Of a stretch of DNA of 64,000 bases, positions 53,912 to 63,319 are shown in pieces (the first letter of the stretch is position 1; every line of letters starts with the position of its first letter). Both the position numbers and the translations under genes were made by a program. The notes under the pieces are model-generated. The model was not told the DNA's origin. It saw nothing but the letters and a program-made list of their open reading frames with translations, and did not search any database. Where the stretch lies: assembly GCF_910592395.1 (NCBI RefSeq), contig NC_088320.1, forward strand, positions 15,436,501 through 15,500,500, read 5' to 3'. This DNA is from Lineus longissimus. Lineage: Eukaryota; Nemertea; Pilidiophora; Heteronemertea; Lineidae.

Positions 53912-54814
53912 TTAGACCTTCTTGTAAATGGTTATTTCTGACAATCGAAATATTCGCATCTCATGTTTTAGATGAATTCGGTTAAACTGCATGATATCAC
54001 CATTGTTGCGAACAAGAAAGTTATGGTAGCCTTCAAAATCAATTTGAGTGAAATTGAGTTCTCCATCAGTTGAATTGAAGTGGATCATTCTCGCCCCATT
54101 CAGTACAACTATTAGTGTTCCTCTTACCAAGAAAGCATCCGTGATGTGAACGTACTCTTCAGTCTGAAAATGAAGCTTTCTTTGCAAGAAACGCTTAAAT
54201 GACGGATCATAAAATGATATAGTTATCAACTGATAAGATGGAGTAACTGATTTTTTAAAAATACAAATAAGGTTACCGCCATGCAAATCATAAGTACCGT
54301 GCGTATGTTTGAATGATCTTATTACATGACTACAACTTGCGATAACAGAAAGATATCGTTGGTTATTTTTCATGATCACATTCTCGACAATATTGCAATG
54401 AACAAGATAGTACCTGTGGCTTTTCATTAAGACAGTCATCGTCATACTTCGTTCATAAAACCAGTGATTGAAAAAGGTATATTTAGCTGGTAAATCTTTT
54501 GCCAGCCTAAGGTTAATGTGGCCTTTGTTTCTGAATTTAGAATCGTAGAGATTGAGTTTACTAACAATGACAAAGCTCCTATATTCTCCACGTATACTGA
54601 GATAGCTTGAATGTGTTAAGGTTCTGACGAATGCTGGATATCCACTGTCAATACGTGAAAGGTTAAATATATAGAAAACAAGCCGTGTCTTTGTAATCCT
54701 ATCTCTGAGGACGAAAATATCATTATTGAAGAGGAAGTAGGAACGGTCATATTTGAGGAAGTGTCCTTTGAAAGAAATTCGACTCCGAAGGTAACTGAGT
54801 TGAGATGTTCTAAT
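53912..54814 (-). CDS. Main exon of secreted-protein family gene 1 (unit 2)
   Basis: Near-identical to 24323-25225 and open over about 300 codons from the TTTATATTAG acceptor to the stop at 53912. It differs by a handful of residues (for example the last residue is Val rather than Phe). Conservation of the open frame in both copies supports it being coding, though the duplication may simply be recent. The intron to the first exon (55226-55474) is short here because the BEL element is absent. Confidence 0.55.
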   Translation of the reverse strand: MRTSQLSYLRSRISFKGHFLKYDRSYFLFNNDIFVLRDRITKTRLVFYIFNLSRIDSGYPAFVRTLTHSSYLSIRGEYRSFVIVSKLNLYDSKFRNKGHINLRLAKDLPAKYTFFNHWFYERSMTMTVLMKSHRYYLVHCNIVENVIMKNNQRYLSVIASCSHVIRSFKHTHGTYDLHGGNLICIFKKSVTPSYQLITISFYDPSFKRFLQRKLHFQTEEYVHITDAFLVRGTLIVVLNGARMIHFNSTDGELNFTQIDFEGYHNFLVRNNGDIMQFNRIHLKHEMRIFRLSEITIYKKV

Positions 54815-55225
54815 CTAATATAAATATATATATATGCATGGTTAACACAAAGAAAAATTAAGACCCGAATACATTTCGCTCCAGAAAAGCAAAACACTAT
54901 TTCCGTTTAACTCAACATTTGACGATTTAAGACGTTATTATCAGGGATTTCTCTTGCCATAAAACTCTCCACAATTAGTTAGTAACATGGTAAAGGACTA
55001 AACCAAATGGGAATTCCCGCCGGTAGACAATTTTTTATTGTTCCCCACATTCAAGTGTTTTCATGCAATAAACAGGACAAGAGACTGTGACGATCGTGAT
55101 ACTAGTATTCTAGAGTATGACGTCATGAGCACCGCCGCGAGATGAGGGGGGGGGGGGGGCGGACGAGACGTGTCGTGGTAGTGTTCGAGTGACAGTGTGT
55201 ATTCCAAGAACCAAATAAAGTAGAT

Positions 55226-55474
55226 TTACAGAATAACAGTCTTGTTGGTGACTTGGACAGAAGTTGGGCAGAACAGGATTGTTACAAGACGACGCCTTTT
55301 TAAGGTGTAAAACGTTCCTATCTGTAATACAGCGTTCCTCAGCATTGCGAGGAAACACTCAGAGACGTTGCACCTGCATAAAGTCCTGTCGAATGATGAT
55401 GACATTCTCAGCGCCCATGTTGTACACAGTATGCTCAAAGATATAAACAATAAAATCCATTGATACCAAAACAT
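55226..55474 (-). CDS. Signal-peptide exon of gene 1 (unit 2)
   Basis: On the minus strand ATG 55474 opens MFWYQWILLFISLSILCTTW, a classical signal peptide with likely cleavage after TTWA. About 60 residues with two closely spaced Cys (LCRCNVSEC) and a basic stretch (TLKRRRL) follow. The frame ends at 55226 next to a possible GTAAAT donor. The same leader motif (MFWYxL...ALRMSSSF) begins the PAN-type exon of gene 2, so the two genes are tandem paralogues. The frame upstream of this ATG is not needed. Exon pairing with 53912-54814 is inferred from order and orientation. Confidence 0.5.
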   Translation of the reverse strand: MFWYQWILLFISLSILCTTWALRMSSSFDRTLCRCNVSECFLAMLRNAVLQIGTFYTLKRRRLVTILFCPTSVQVTNKTVIL

Positions 55475-56287
55475 TGTTATTAGCTGCAAACTGAAGCAAG
55501 ATCTGTTTTGATAATCGTCGGAGAGCGAGAGAAGAGGAATCATTATTGGACACTTTCCAAAGATTAATATTCTACTATTGCTCCTGTCCACAGCCTCTTG
55601 CCATGAATCAAACTTCAGAAAGGTTGACAAAGAACAAACTTCTGAATACTTGTACATGGAAAAAGGACTACAGAGTAAATGAACTATACATTTGACCAAA
55701 GTCCATCGTCGGTTGCTGGCCTCGGATTTACATGTAAGCTTATACATGTATTTAAAATGCTTTGATAGGCGTGATTACTATTGATCAAACTGAATTATTT
55801 TGCTTATTATCGCCCAAACATAGAGCTTTTCAATACGATAGATCATGATGACAGAGGACGTTTTGTTTCCTAACTAAACTGAAACCCACGAGACATATCT
55901 AATAATACAAGACAACTTTGCTTATGGAGATCCAGTCGTAACACAAGTCTCTATTTAGACTAGCTGAACGTGGTAAAAATAACTAAATTATTCATGTTAT
56001 GCAGCTCATTTGTTACATAATCAACTACCTGAGGGAAACTCGAAACTGCTACTATTCATCAATGGAAGTTTATTCCCGCCTTAGTTTTTAACCGGGCCGA
56101 TCAAAACTCCTCATTTTAATAAGCATTTCGCTATCGGTTTCCTTTAACGGACCCCTGATCCCAGAGTTTTAATGATGGTCAACGAGTGGTGGATATAGGG
56201 TTTGGCGCAATGTTTGATCATTCGGCATTTAGTCCTGAATTCAAAGTAACAGAGAACGAGCTCACAGACAATTGCATCGCTTCTAGA
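55475..56287. other. Non-coding spacer (unit 2)
   Basis: No gene recognised. Minus-strand codons upstream of the gene 1 signal peptide are open but lack domain-like features and are interrupted in unit 1. Confidence 0.4.
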
Positions 56288-56595
56288 TTATTCCCATTGA
56301 TTGAGATAGCTTTCATGTTTCAGCCTCCTGATGAATACTGGATATCCACTATCAGTGTTAGAAATGATAATGAAGTAGAAAACACTACGAGACTTTGTAG
56401 TCGCGTCACCGAGAGCGAAAATATCATTATTGAAGGAAAAGTACTTGTAGCAGGAAGAGACATATTTAAAGCGACCCTTGAGAGATATACAACTTCGAAC
56501 GTTACTGATTTGCGACTTTCTAATCCAAACATTGTCATTCTAAACATGTCTATGTGCACTAAAACAAAATGCAAGAATTACATGGATACTAAACT
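56288..56595 (-). pseudogene. Second exon of gene 2 (unit 2), shortened
   Basis: Copy of 33973-34271. The minus-strand frame from the TTTCTAG acceptor ends at a TAA at 56288 after a segment with FNNDIF and DSGYPVFIRRL. It lacks the 200 further codons of gene 1. Confidence 0.45.
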
Positions 56596-56801
56596 CTAGA
56601 AACATTGTCATTGAGCAATGCATACTCTAAACTATAATTGTTCTTCCTCTATAGACTTCATAACATCCATCAGTGTGTTTTGTTACGATTTGACATCATT
56701 ATTGCATAATGATTATCTAAGGTCTAGCCTCGCTACCAATTAATCTCTGCCCAATTAGAAAACAAGTTTGTAGGTACAAATGCACTGAATTGATTAGCAC
56801 G

Positions 56802-57013
56802 CCGGTGTAATGTTTTTGAGTGTTTCTGTTTTTGAGTGTTTCTGTTTTTGAGTGTTTCTGTTTTTGAGTGTTTCCCCTCATTGTTTGGGAACGCTCAAAA
56901 ATAGATTGACAAGTTTTTTTGTGTATCCCCCCTATTGAAAAGTCGTGGTCTCTCTAGCTGCCTATTGTTTGGAAACACTGACACATGGGAAACAACCACA
57001 GATGTTACACCGG
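56802..57013. mobile_element. MITE family A, copy 4 (expanded internal repeat)
   Basis: 212 bp. Same insertion as 34478-34657, but the internal TGTTTTTGAGTGTTTC unit is present about four times instead of two, adding 32 bp by slippage. Confidence 0.9.
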
Positions 57014-57061
57014 TCTTGAAAGTAAGAGTAAAGAACCAGTTGAAGACGGTATCTTTTTTAC

Positions 57062-57370
57062 CTTGTTCTCAACCGATCTTGAATAAACCTGGCCGCTATT
57101 TCTTCTACTGTAAATCTGATGACCTGCATCACTGCTGCTGAGTTTGCACAACTCTATCGACGAATCAAACTCAAACGTCTGACATAGTGGGTTGTCGTGA
57201 CAAATGGAGGAACACGCGAGCAATGATCCTGTTTGGCAATTTCCCAGATTTGGCTGTTGGATAGACAACTCAATGAAAGCTCTTTGAAACGATGATGACA
57301 TCCTTAACGCCAGTGAGGATATCTGCTTTCCGACATGTATTAACGAAAAGGTCAACAGGGACCAGAACAT
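57062..57370 (-). CDS. PAN/apple-like first exon of gene 2 (unit 2)
   Basis: Near-identical to 34706-35014, with leader MFWSLLTFSLIHVGKQISS and the Cys pattern of a PAN/apple domain (ACSSICHD...LCQTFEF...ELCKL). Ends at the GTAAAA donor at 57061. Followed by the MITE-bearing intron and exon 56288-56595. Confidence 0.5.
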
Positions 57371-58700
57371 TGTAGGTATTTTATCATGACATTGAACGAA
57401 GTTTTAAACGATGACGAACAGGGGCAGGAGCCTGCACGGATGCCAATTGTTCTTCGATGGTCAGTGAACTAATCGGGAGTCATATCTGACTACTTGGTCG
57501 GCTGTGGAATCGGTTGGCTGTAAGTTCTCCTTAAGTCCTCGTGAATGCCCTTAATAATGCTGATGTATTGTAGACACACCTGTTGACCGCTTATGGAAAA
57601 TAAACCTTTACCGCCTGGCTCCTTTCGGCAGTTACCCTTCAGTCTCAAATCTAAATTGGATAAAAATTGATTCGTAATCGCTATTGTAGATTTGCCCCAG
57701 AGCACACGTTGGTAATTTTATTGACGATATCAAATTGATATTTTGCATTTTGTCGCTTATCTTTTCAACATTCGGGCCTATATGACCTTGTCGGTGTGGT
57801 GTAGTACCTTTCTTCCTCGGCAACCTCGTCCTGGCCAGGCTGCTGGGGTGCAACCCCCTTGGATGTTAAACCTTGCCACACAGGGTGTACCATAGAGGCT
57901 GGTCTTGGGCCTGATTCCTGGTTCTCCGAGTCTACTGCTGTGCGTGTGATCTATCGCCTATGTCAAGAGAACTCAAATCGTTTGAGAAACGCTCAACTGT
58001 CGACGACCGATACGAGAACTCCAAATGGATCGAGACAGACGGAACACATTTAAAGTAAGTGCCCGCAAGCGGACTCAATTTCTGCACATTAGATGAGTGA
58101 TGCGTTGGAAACAGTCCTCCACGATTCTGCTATACCAATAGTCAGACTCTGAATAACTTTATTGAAAGTATGATACATAAATATGGATTATGGCTGCCTC
58201 ATTGACATTTTGTTATGTACCTGGTCGATATGAAGTTTGGTAACAATGAATAAATCGATTAAGGTCGACAAATAGACAAAAACAGGAAAGAAAATGTTAG
58301 TATCTGATCCCGAAATAGAGGAACCGCGGCGAGAAGGATATTGAAATGGTTGCCGGGTCAATTAAATGTTAGAGGGTGTAGTTGGATTCCTGTTCTCTAA
58401 TAAATGCGAGAACCTTACATCTCGGGGGTTAGAGTTTTCAAGCCAAGTTGGCGCACTGTTATGCATGTAATTATAAAACTTATTAATAGCCATAAATAGA
58501 ACACTGCTTAGAAATGCATAAATAAATTGAATATTGATACGACAAAAATAATGCAAATCACAAAACAAGAATTAATGTCGGGTATCGATCTGAGGTTGCC
58601 CAGTTCATATACGAGCGGTCCTACTCACGCCACAAGAGCCATTCGCGAAAACGTCGAGTCAGAGAGGCAAGTAGTTTATGGGTGACTCTGGTTGATGATT
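57371..58700. other. Spacer (unit 2) with the duplicated possible small exon
   Basis: Copy of 35015-36350. The candidate small exon ending at a GTAAGTG donor is at about 57959-58053, unchanged in its charged frame. Nothing else recognised. Confidence 0.35.
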
Positions 58701-58704
58701 GACC

Positions 58705-59155
58705 TAGTTAGGATTGCCCTAGTTTCAAGTGACCTTGACCTCCCATGTCCTTGACCTTGGAGGATAGGAATGATTTGAGAATGACTTTGACCGAGAAAGA
58801 TGGCTTTAATTTACCTAGTTAGCCTTGACCTAGTTTCAAGTGACCTTGACCTCCCATGGCCTTGACCTTTAATTGACCTAGTTAGCCTTGCCCTAGTTTC
58901 AAGTGACCTTGACCTCCCATGGCCTTGACCTTTAATTGACCTAGTTAGCATTGCCCTAGTTTTAAGTGACCTTGACCTCCCATGACCTTGACCTTTAATT
59001 GACCTAGTTAGCATTGCCCTAGTTTCAAGTGACCTTGACCTCCCATGGCTTGACCTTTAATTGACCTAGTTAGCATTGCCCTAGTTTCTAGTGATCTTGA
59101 CCTCCCATGGCCTTGACCTTGGAGGATAGGAATGCTTTGAGAATGACCTTGACCG
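58705..59155. repeat. 63-bp minisatellite (unit 2)
   Basis: Same array as 36355-36800, with one single-base deletion in a unit near 59048 that interrupts the open translation seen in unit 1. Confidence 0.92.
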
Positions 59156-59962
59156 AGAAAGATGAGTGTTTGCCCACTCTTGTCCTTGAAACGGTGAAGG
59201 TTATTTTCAAACCATCTGTCACATTTGAAATGAGGGTGCATTGGTCAATTAACCCAGCAAATGACCCGAGGCGAGGGCCTAAAACATGTGCTGCAAAATG
59301 CACATGCATAACAATGCATACAAAATTACCAACCACAGGCCTATATCTGAACTTCCAAATTACAGAAAAATTATAAAGATAATTAAAATAAAAAACTCAC
59401 CAAACTTTGCTCCATTGGTTCACTATAAATCCCACAGATTACAAATCCTTAAAATCCAAAACTTCCAATAAGAAATTGGAAAAGAAAGGGAACAACATCC
59501 TTTCTAAACCTCCTCCACCATCTTCAAGTCCAAAAGAGGCCCACACAGAATGTAAGGGGCTACCTAGAAGCCCAAAGAACCATAACCAATCAAAAATGTC
59601 AAAAGGGAGGCAAATTTAAAAGGTCCAAACCAGAGCTGCCTCCTATCCTAAGATTTTGAAACTAAATTAAAGACTGGGCTCTACAGTGTCCTTGACTTCC
59701 AGGGTCTTATTTTTCCAGGGGGAGGGGGACACTTTCTACTTTTACACCGGCACGTTCCGAAACATCGCCGATGCGTGCGATCCATAGAAATGTGTGGTAT
59801 TTTCCATCACCAGGGCATAGACAAGCGTCCATAGAAATTGTCTCTACTCATGTTGATGTCCGGCTGTCAAGATGTTAAGAGAAAACATTGTATTCATTCC
59901 GCATCTTTCTAATGCTGTACTATAAAACACTTGAATAAAATTGTTGTATTGCTATTTTTGCA
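59156..59962. other. Non-coding (unit 2)
   Basis: Copy of 36801-37607; no gene recognised. There is no palindrome breakpoint here, so it shows the uninterrupted arrangement next to the Polinton. Confidence 0.5.
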
Positions 59963-60293
59963 TCACGTTTCCAAATGAATGCGTGCAGAAGTGTGACAAA
60001 AGAGGCGTCCGGTATAGTGACCAGTAGGTATTGTGCATGTCTTCCAAGCTTCAGGGATTTTACCCGTTTTTGGGTCGGGGTCATCGCTGGTTGGGATGTA
60101 AATGTGAAAAGTGTTATTGGTTTCATTGACATTGCTCCAGGTGCGTGGATATTTTATCTGTGCTAGGCCGACCTCCCAATTTTCAGCAGAGCCGAGTCTG
60201 ATGGCTGCGCTGAGCTGCTTTGTGTAAGGGAAAGTATTTCAAGGAGCTATTGCAGGGTAAAGAAACATAAAAATGGTCATTAAAAGTAGTCAT
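59963..60293 (-). pseudogene. Polinton conserved 115-aa-type protein, broken (copy 3)
   Basis: Carries the same 17-bp deletion as copy L, near 60229, shifting the frame after the N-terminal FYVSLPCNSS region. Confidence 0.6.
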
Positions 60294-60651
60294 TTTGCCT
60301 TAATTGGGAAAACGTTTCTTGGTTAATGCACGCGTGTTCTCGGGTATTGATGGATTCGGTAACAAGTAACCTAAACAGCTGCACAGGAGAGAGAGATCCA
60401 CACAGTACTTTCACCGTTGGCAATAGCTATATCAATGAGAGCAGTAACGATCACTATGTAAATAATTATGATCTGGGCAAAGAAATTATCTCGGGTTTAG
60501 GGACATTGTGACCAAAAAGTTTCCAATTCTTCTGTTGTGAAGTGATTGAATCGTTGCCGTCGCCTTCCTTGTATTCAGATCCGCGTGTCATTTCTGCAAT
60601 CATGCTTTGTTTACTCAAATATCAAACGTGTCTGTGACAGTGTAGAATAAA

Positions 60652-61176
60652 TCATAGATGTTGAACGTCTGCCTTGCGCACCCAACTGTTGAACTTTGCT
60701 GGATAGCCATCCCATTTAACTAAATATTCTTTTGTTCTACCCCTGCCGCGTTCTGCAAGTATTCTCTCGAATTTATAGGTCTTTTCTGGCGACACATCTA
60801 CTTTCTGCAGCTCTTTTTCGTAGAAAGTGCCTAAGATGTTTAGAGTATCGATCACTGTGAGCAAATATTTATGAGGTTTATTATATTTGACTATTCTACA
60901 CAAATCAACGAGATCCGCTTCCCACTGTTCGGCGATGTCGGCGACAACAATACGCCTTCGTTTGAAATGGCGACGGATCGGCATGTGGAGCGTGTATGTG
61001 GCTTGACTTCTTAACCATTTCTTGATGTCAGAGGTCGATATCTTACTACCGACCACCCTCTTTAAGGTATTTACACCTCCAAAACTACCGGAAATACCTG
61101 GTATGTAACAGATCTTTTTCAATTGCCTGGCTGCTTTGTCACTACCACGCTTCCCAGCTTTCATTTTTGTCGTCAT
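60652..61176 (-). CDS. Internally deleted Polinton integrase-chromodomain frame (copy 3)
   Basis: A single open frame of 174 codons. It keeps the N-terminal helical region, the basic tract RRHFKRRRIVV and the first catalytic region EADLVDL...LLTVIDTL, then jumps directly to NILGTFYEKELQKV and the chromodomain (EYLVKWDGYPAKFNSW). About 590 bp holding the second and third catalytic residues are missing at about 60840. The deletion also removes the TAG stops seen in copies L and R, leaving an uninterrupted frame. It cannot catalyse integration; DNA or chromatin binding is conceivable but unproven. Gene order around it is otherwise normal. Confidence 0.75.
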   Translation of the reverse strand: MTTKMKAGKRGSDKAARQLKKICYIPGISGSFGGVNTLKRVVGSKISTSDIKKWLRSQATYTLHMPIRRHFKRRRIVVADIAEQWEADLVDLCRIVKYNKPHKYLLTVIDTLNILGTFYEKELQKVDVSPEKTYKFERILAERGRGRTKEYLVKWDGYPAKFNSWVRKADVQHL

Positions 61177-61180
61177 GTTT

Positions 61181-61960
61181 TTATGTGGAGAAGATGGTAT
61201 CAGGACTGTCGAATACAGGAGAACTCTGTCTGTGAAACGTCGGAGAGTTCCAAGAAGCTAATGGGTCTCTCCTCCTCGACTTGGGCGTTTTATTGACCCC
61301 TATACCCTCCCTATCATTGAGTTTGAGTTTTTTCTTCCATTCCCTGTTCGTAATCATGTTACTGGATATTTCACCCTTACCATCGAGATAAGATAGGACC
61401 GAATCAACGCCGACAGGAGGGCTAGAATGTTTTGCGTTTGAAGAGGCGTTTTGTATGACCGACTTGATATCGCTTCCTTTAATGACGTCTCCGTTAATTG
61501 AAATTTCGCCGCTTTCGTTCCAGCTAAATTTTGGGTCGTCCAGCAATGCCTGTACTAATTTTTTGGCCTTTGGTTTTGAGTACCCGGGTACTTGCTGCAA
61601 TATCGCCTTGGGGGAAAGCGGAGACAATACGGAGGGCTGGGCAGCCATTTGGTTTACAGCAGTTGTATCCGCAGCTTGGGCAGTCGTTGTAACAGCATTT
61701 TGGGCTTGCCCTATTGTTCCAGCGTTTAAATCTAGTGATGGGGAATGTATTGTTCCCAAGTACTTGCGAAGCAACTGCGAGTATGCTGTGGCCTTGTCAT
61801 ACTCACTCATAGTTGTTGAGGACAGTATTTTTTGCATTTCTTGATCAATACACATTGCGTTGTATGCCTGGGGTTTGGTATCCTCTTTGTGGCGTTGCTG
61901 ATACAGATATTTATCTACCATCTCATGAGGTATTAACGCCATTTTGCGCATCTGACTCAT
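61181..61960 (-). CDS. Polinton conserved structural-type protein, 259 aa (copy 3)
   Basis: Open from ATG 61960 to 61181; substitutions against the other copies are few (Cys for Gly in NAMCIDQE, Ser for Pro in SVLSPLSP). Third full-length copy of this frame in the window. The N-terminal MALIPHE motif and basic C-terminus are preserved. Confidence 0.7.
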   Translation of the reverse strand: MSQMRKMALIPHEMVDKYLYQQRHKEDTKPQAYNAMCIDQEMQKILSSTTMSEYDKATAYSQLLRKYLGTIHSPSLDLNAGTIGQAQNAVTTTAQAADTTAVNQMAAQPSVLSPLSPKAILQQVPGYSKPKAKKLVQALLDDPKFSWNESGEISINGDVIKGSDIKSVIQNASSNAKHSSPPVGVDSVLSYLDGKGEISSNMITNREWKKKLKLNDREGIGVNKTPKSRRRDPLASWNSPTFHRQSSPVFDSPDTIFST

Positions 61961-61974
61961 TATGCGGCTATTTA

Positions 61975-62301
61975 TCAACCACCAAAAATACTTGCAATGG
62001 CTCTAATCACGGGACCTAGCAGTGCTCCAAGAAAACCACCCTTTTGAATGATCCGTTTTCGTTCCTTTAACGATGTCTTCTTGCACGCTAATTTACGGAG
62101 GGAGTGCTTGTGTTTCTTCAGACATTTAAATTGATTTCTATTAAGGGGTACGTTGCCTTTTAAACAGTTGCTCGCAGACTCCCCCACTGCATTAAGAGGC
62201 CCTTTGTCGGCTGTTTGAAGAATCTGGCGTCTTTTCTTAGCCTGAGCAGATTTCAGTGCTTTGAGTTGGCGCACGTAATGTTTAATGTGATATTTTGCCA
62301 T
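61975..62301 (-). CDS. Polinton small basic pX-like protein, 108 aa (copy 3, intact)
   Basis: ATG 62301 to stop 61975. Starts MAKYHIKHYVRQLKALKSA, is rich in Lys/Arg throughout (KKRRQI, KERKRIIQK) and ends in a Gly-rich hydrophobic tail (GGFLGALLGPVIRAI...FGG). Size, charge and position between packaging ATPase and the 259-aa gene fit the small core or minor capsid proteins called pX in Polintons and adintoviruses, which are likened to adenovirus core proteins that bind packaged DNA. The assignment is by character and context, not by a firm motif. Copies L and R share a one-base insertion that breaks the same gene. Confidence 0.65.
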   Translation of the reverse strand: MAKYHIKHYVRQLKALKSAQAKKRRQILQTADKGPLNAVGESASNCLKGNVPLNRNQFKCLKKHKHSLRKLACKKTSLKERKRIIQKGGFLGALLGPVIRAIASIFGG

Positions 62302-62873
62302 ATCGAATAATTGATGCTAAAATCCAAGAATAGATATCCAAAGGGTTGACGCGTCGCATCGGCAAAAGCTTCGGGAAGGGCTTAATTGGCATTACCAGGA
62401 GAAATTTGCTTTGCCAAATGTGTGATCTGAGACACATCTCCTGGATTTTTGAATAACACCACATAATTAGAATTCAAGCTTATGGTGCGCTGCTGTCTCC
62501 CGTGAAAAAAAAAGTTCTGTACGATAAAGATGGCTCTCCGGTTCAAATGATGACAATCCTTGGTGAAGATCTTTGTGACTTTTTCATCTGTTTCACACAT
62601 TAAATCGTCGATAATGAGCAATGTTCGCTCATCTACAGATGTATTTTCAGAAAAATTCAGACCAGAGACGAACTCCACATTTGGAAACGCTGCAAACGCC
62701 TCCTGCCATACGCCTCCATAGCACCAAACAATTCTATCAGGTGGAGGGTCAATAGTAGAGGCAGCATTGGATATCAATCGTTGTACAAAGAAAGACTTCC
62801 CGCACATGGTAGGCCCTGCTACTAGACATGTGAATGGATGTTTCAAGAGAAGGTCTCCACTTGAAATATGCAT
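62253..62873 (-). pseudogene. Polinton packaging ATPase, late stop (copy 3)
   Basis: ATG 62873; Walker A AGPTMCGKSFF and Walker B LLIIDDLM are present, and the frame is stopped by the same TAA (62382-62384) as copy L. The C-terminal remnant continues in frame to 62253 and overlaps the pX start. Confidence 0.88.
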
Positions 62874-63311
62874 GCTGAGATCTCGACTAATATAATGAGG
62901 GATTCAGCAAAAAAATACTGTTATAGGTTATAGTGCAACTGTCTAGAGCAAAAACAGATAATGATCTATTGTACCGTGGATGTTGGTGAAAATGATGATG
63001 ATACATTCTGTAATAGTGCTATCAAGGTATTATACCTGTTTTCTGGCGCAGAAACCATAATAGAAAAAACTAATATCTCTGGCATGGATGGAGTTGTCTG
63101 CAGTGCTGATGATGACGATGATGATGATGGAGATGATAACGATGTTTCATGTTGACTAAAAAATGACACTGGCAATAATTTTTACAATAACATCCCTTAT
63201 AAAATGACATATATGTAAGCACGATACAGTTCAATGATGTTTATAAAATAATAATAGCAGATATACAATGATGATAATAGCGCTCAAGGAGCGCGTAAAC
63301 TTCACTATGGT
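62874..63311. other. Intergenic Polinton DNA with GAT repeat (copy 3)
   Basis: Third copy of 41107-41544. No credible gene. Confidence 0.5.
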
Positions 63312-63319
63312 GAAATAAT

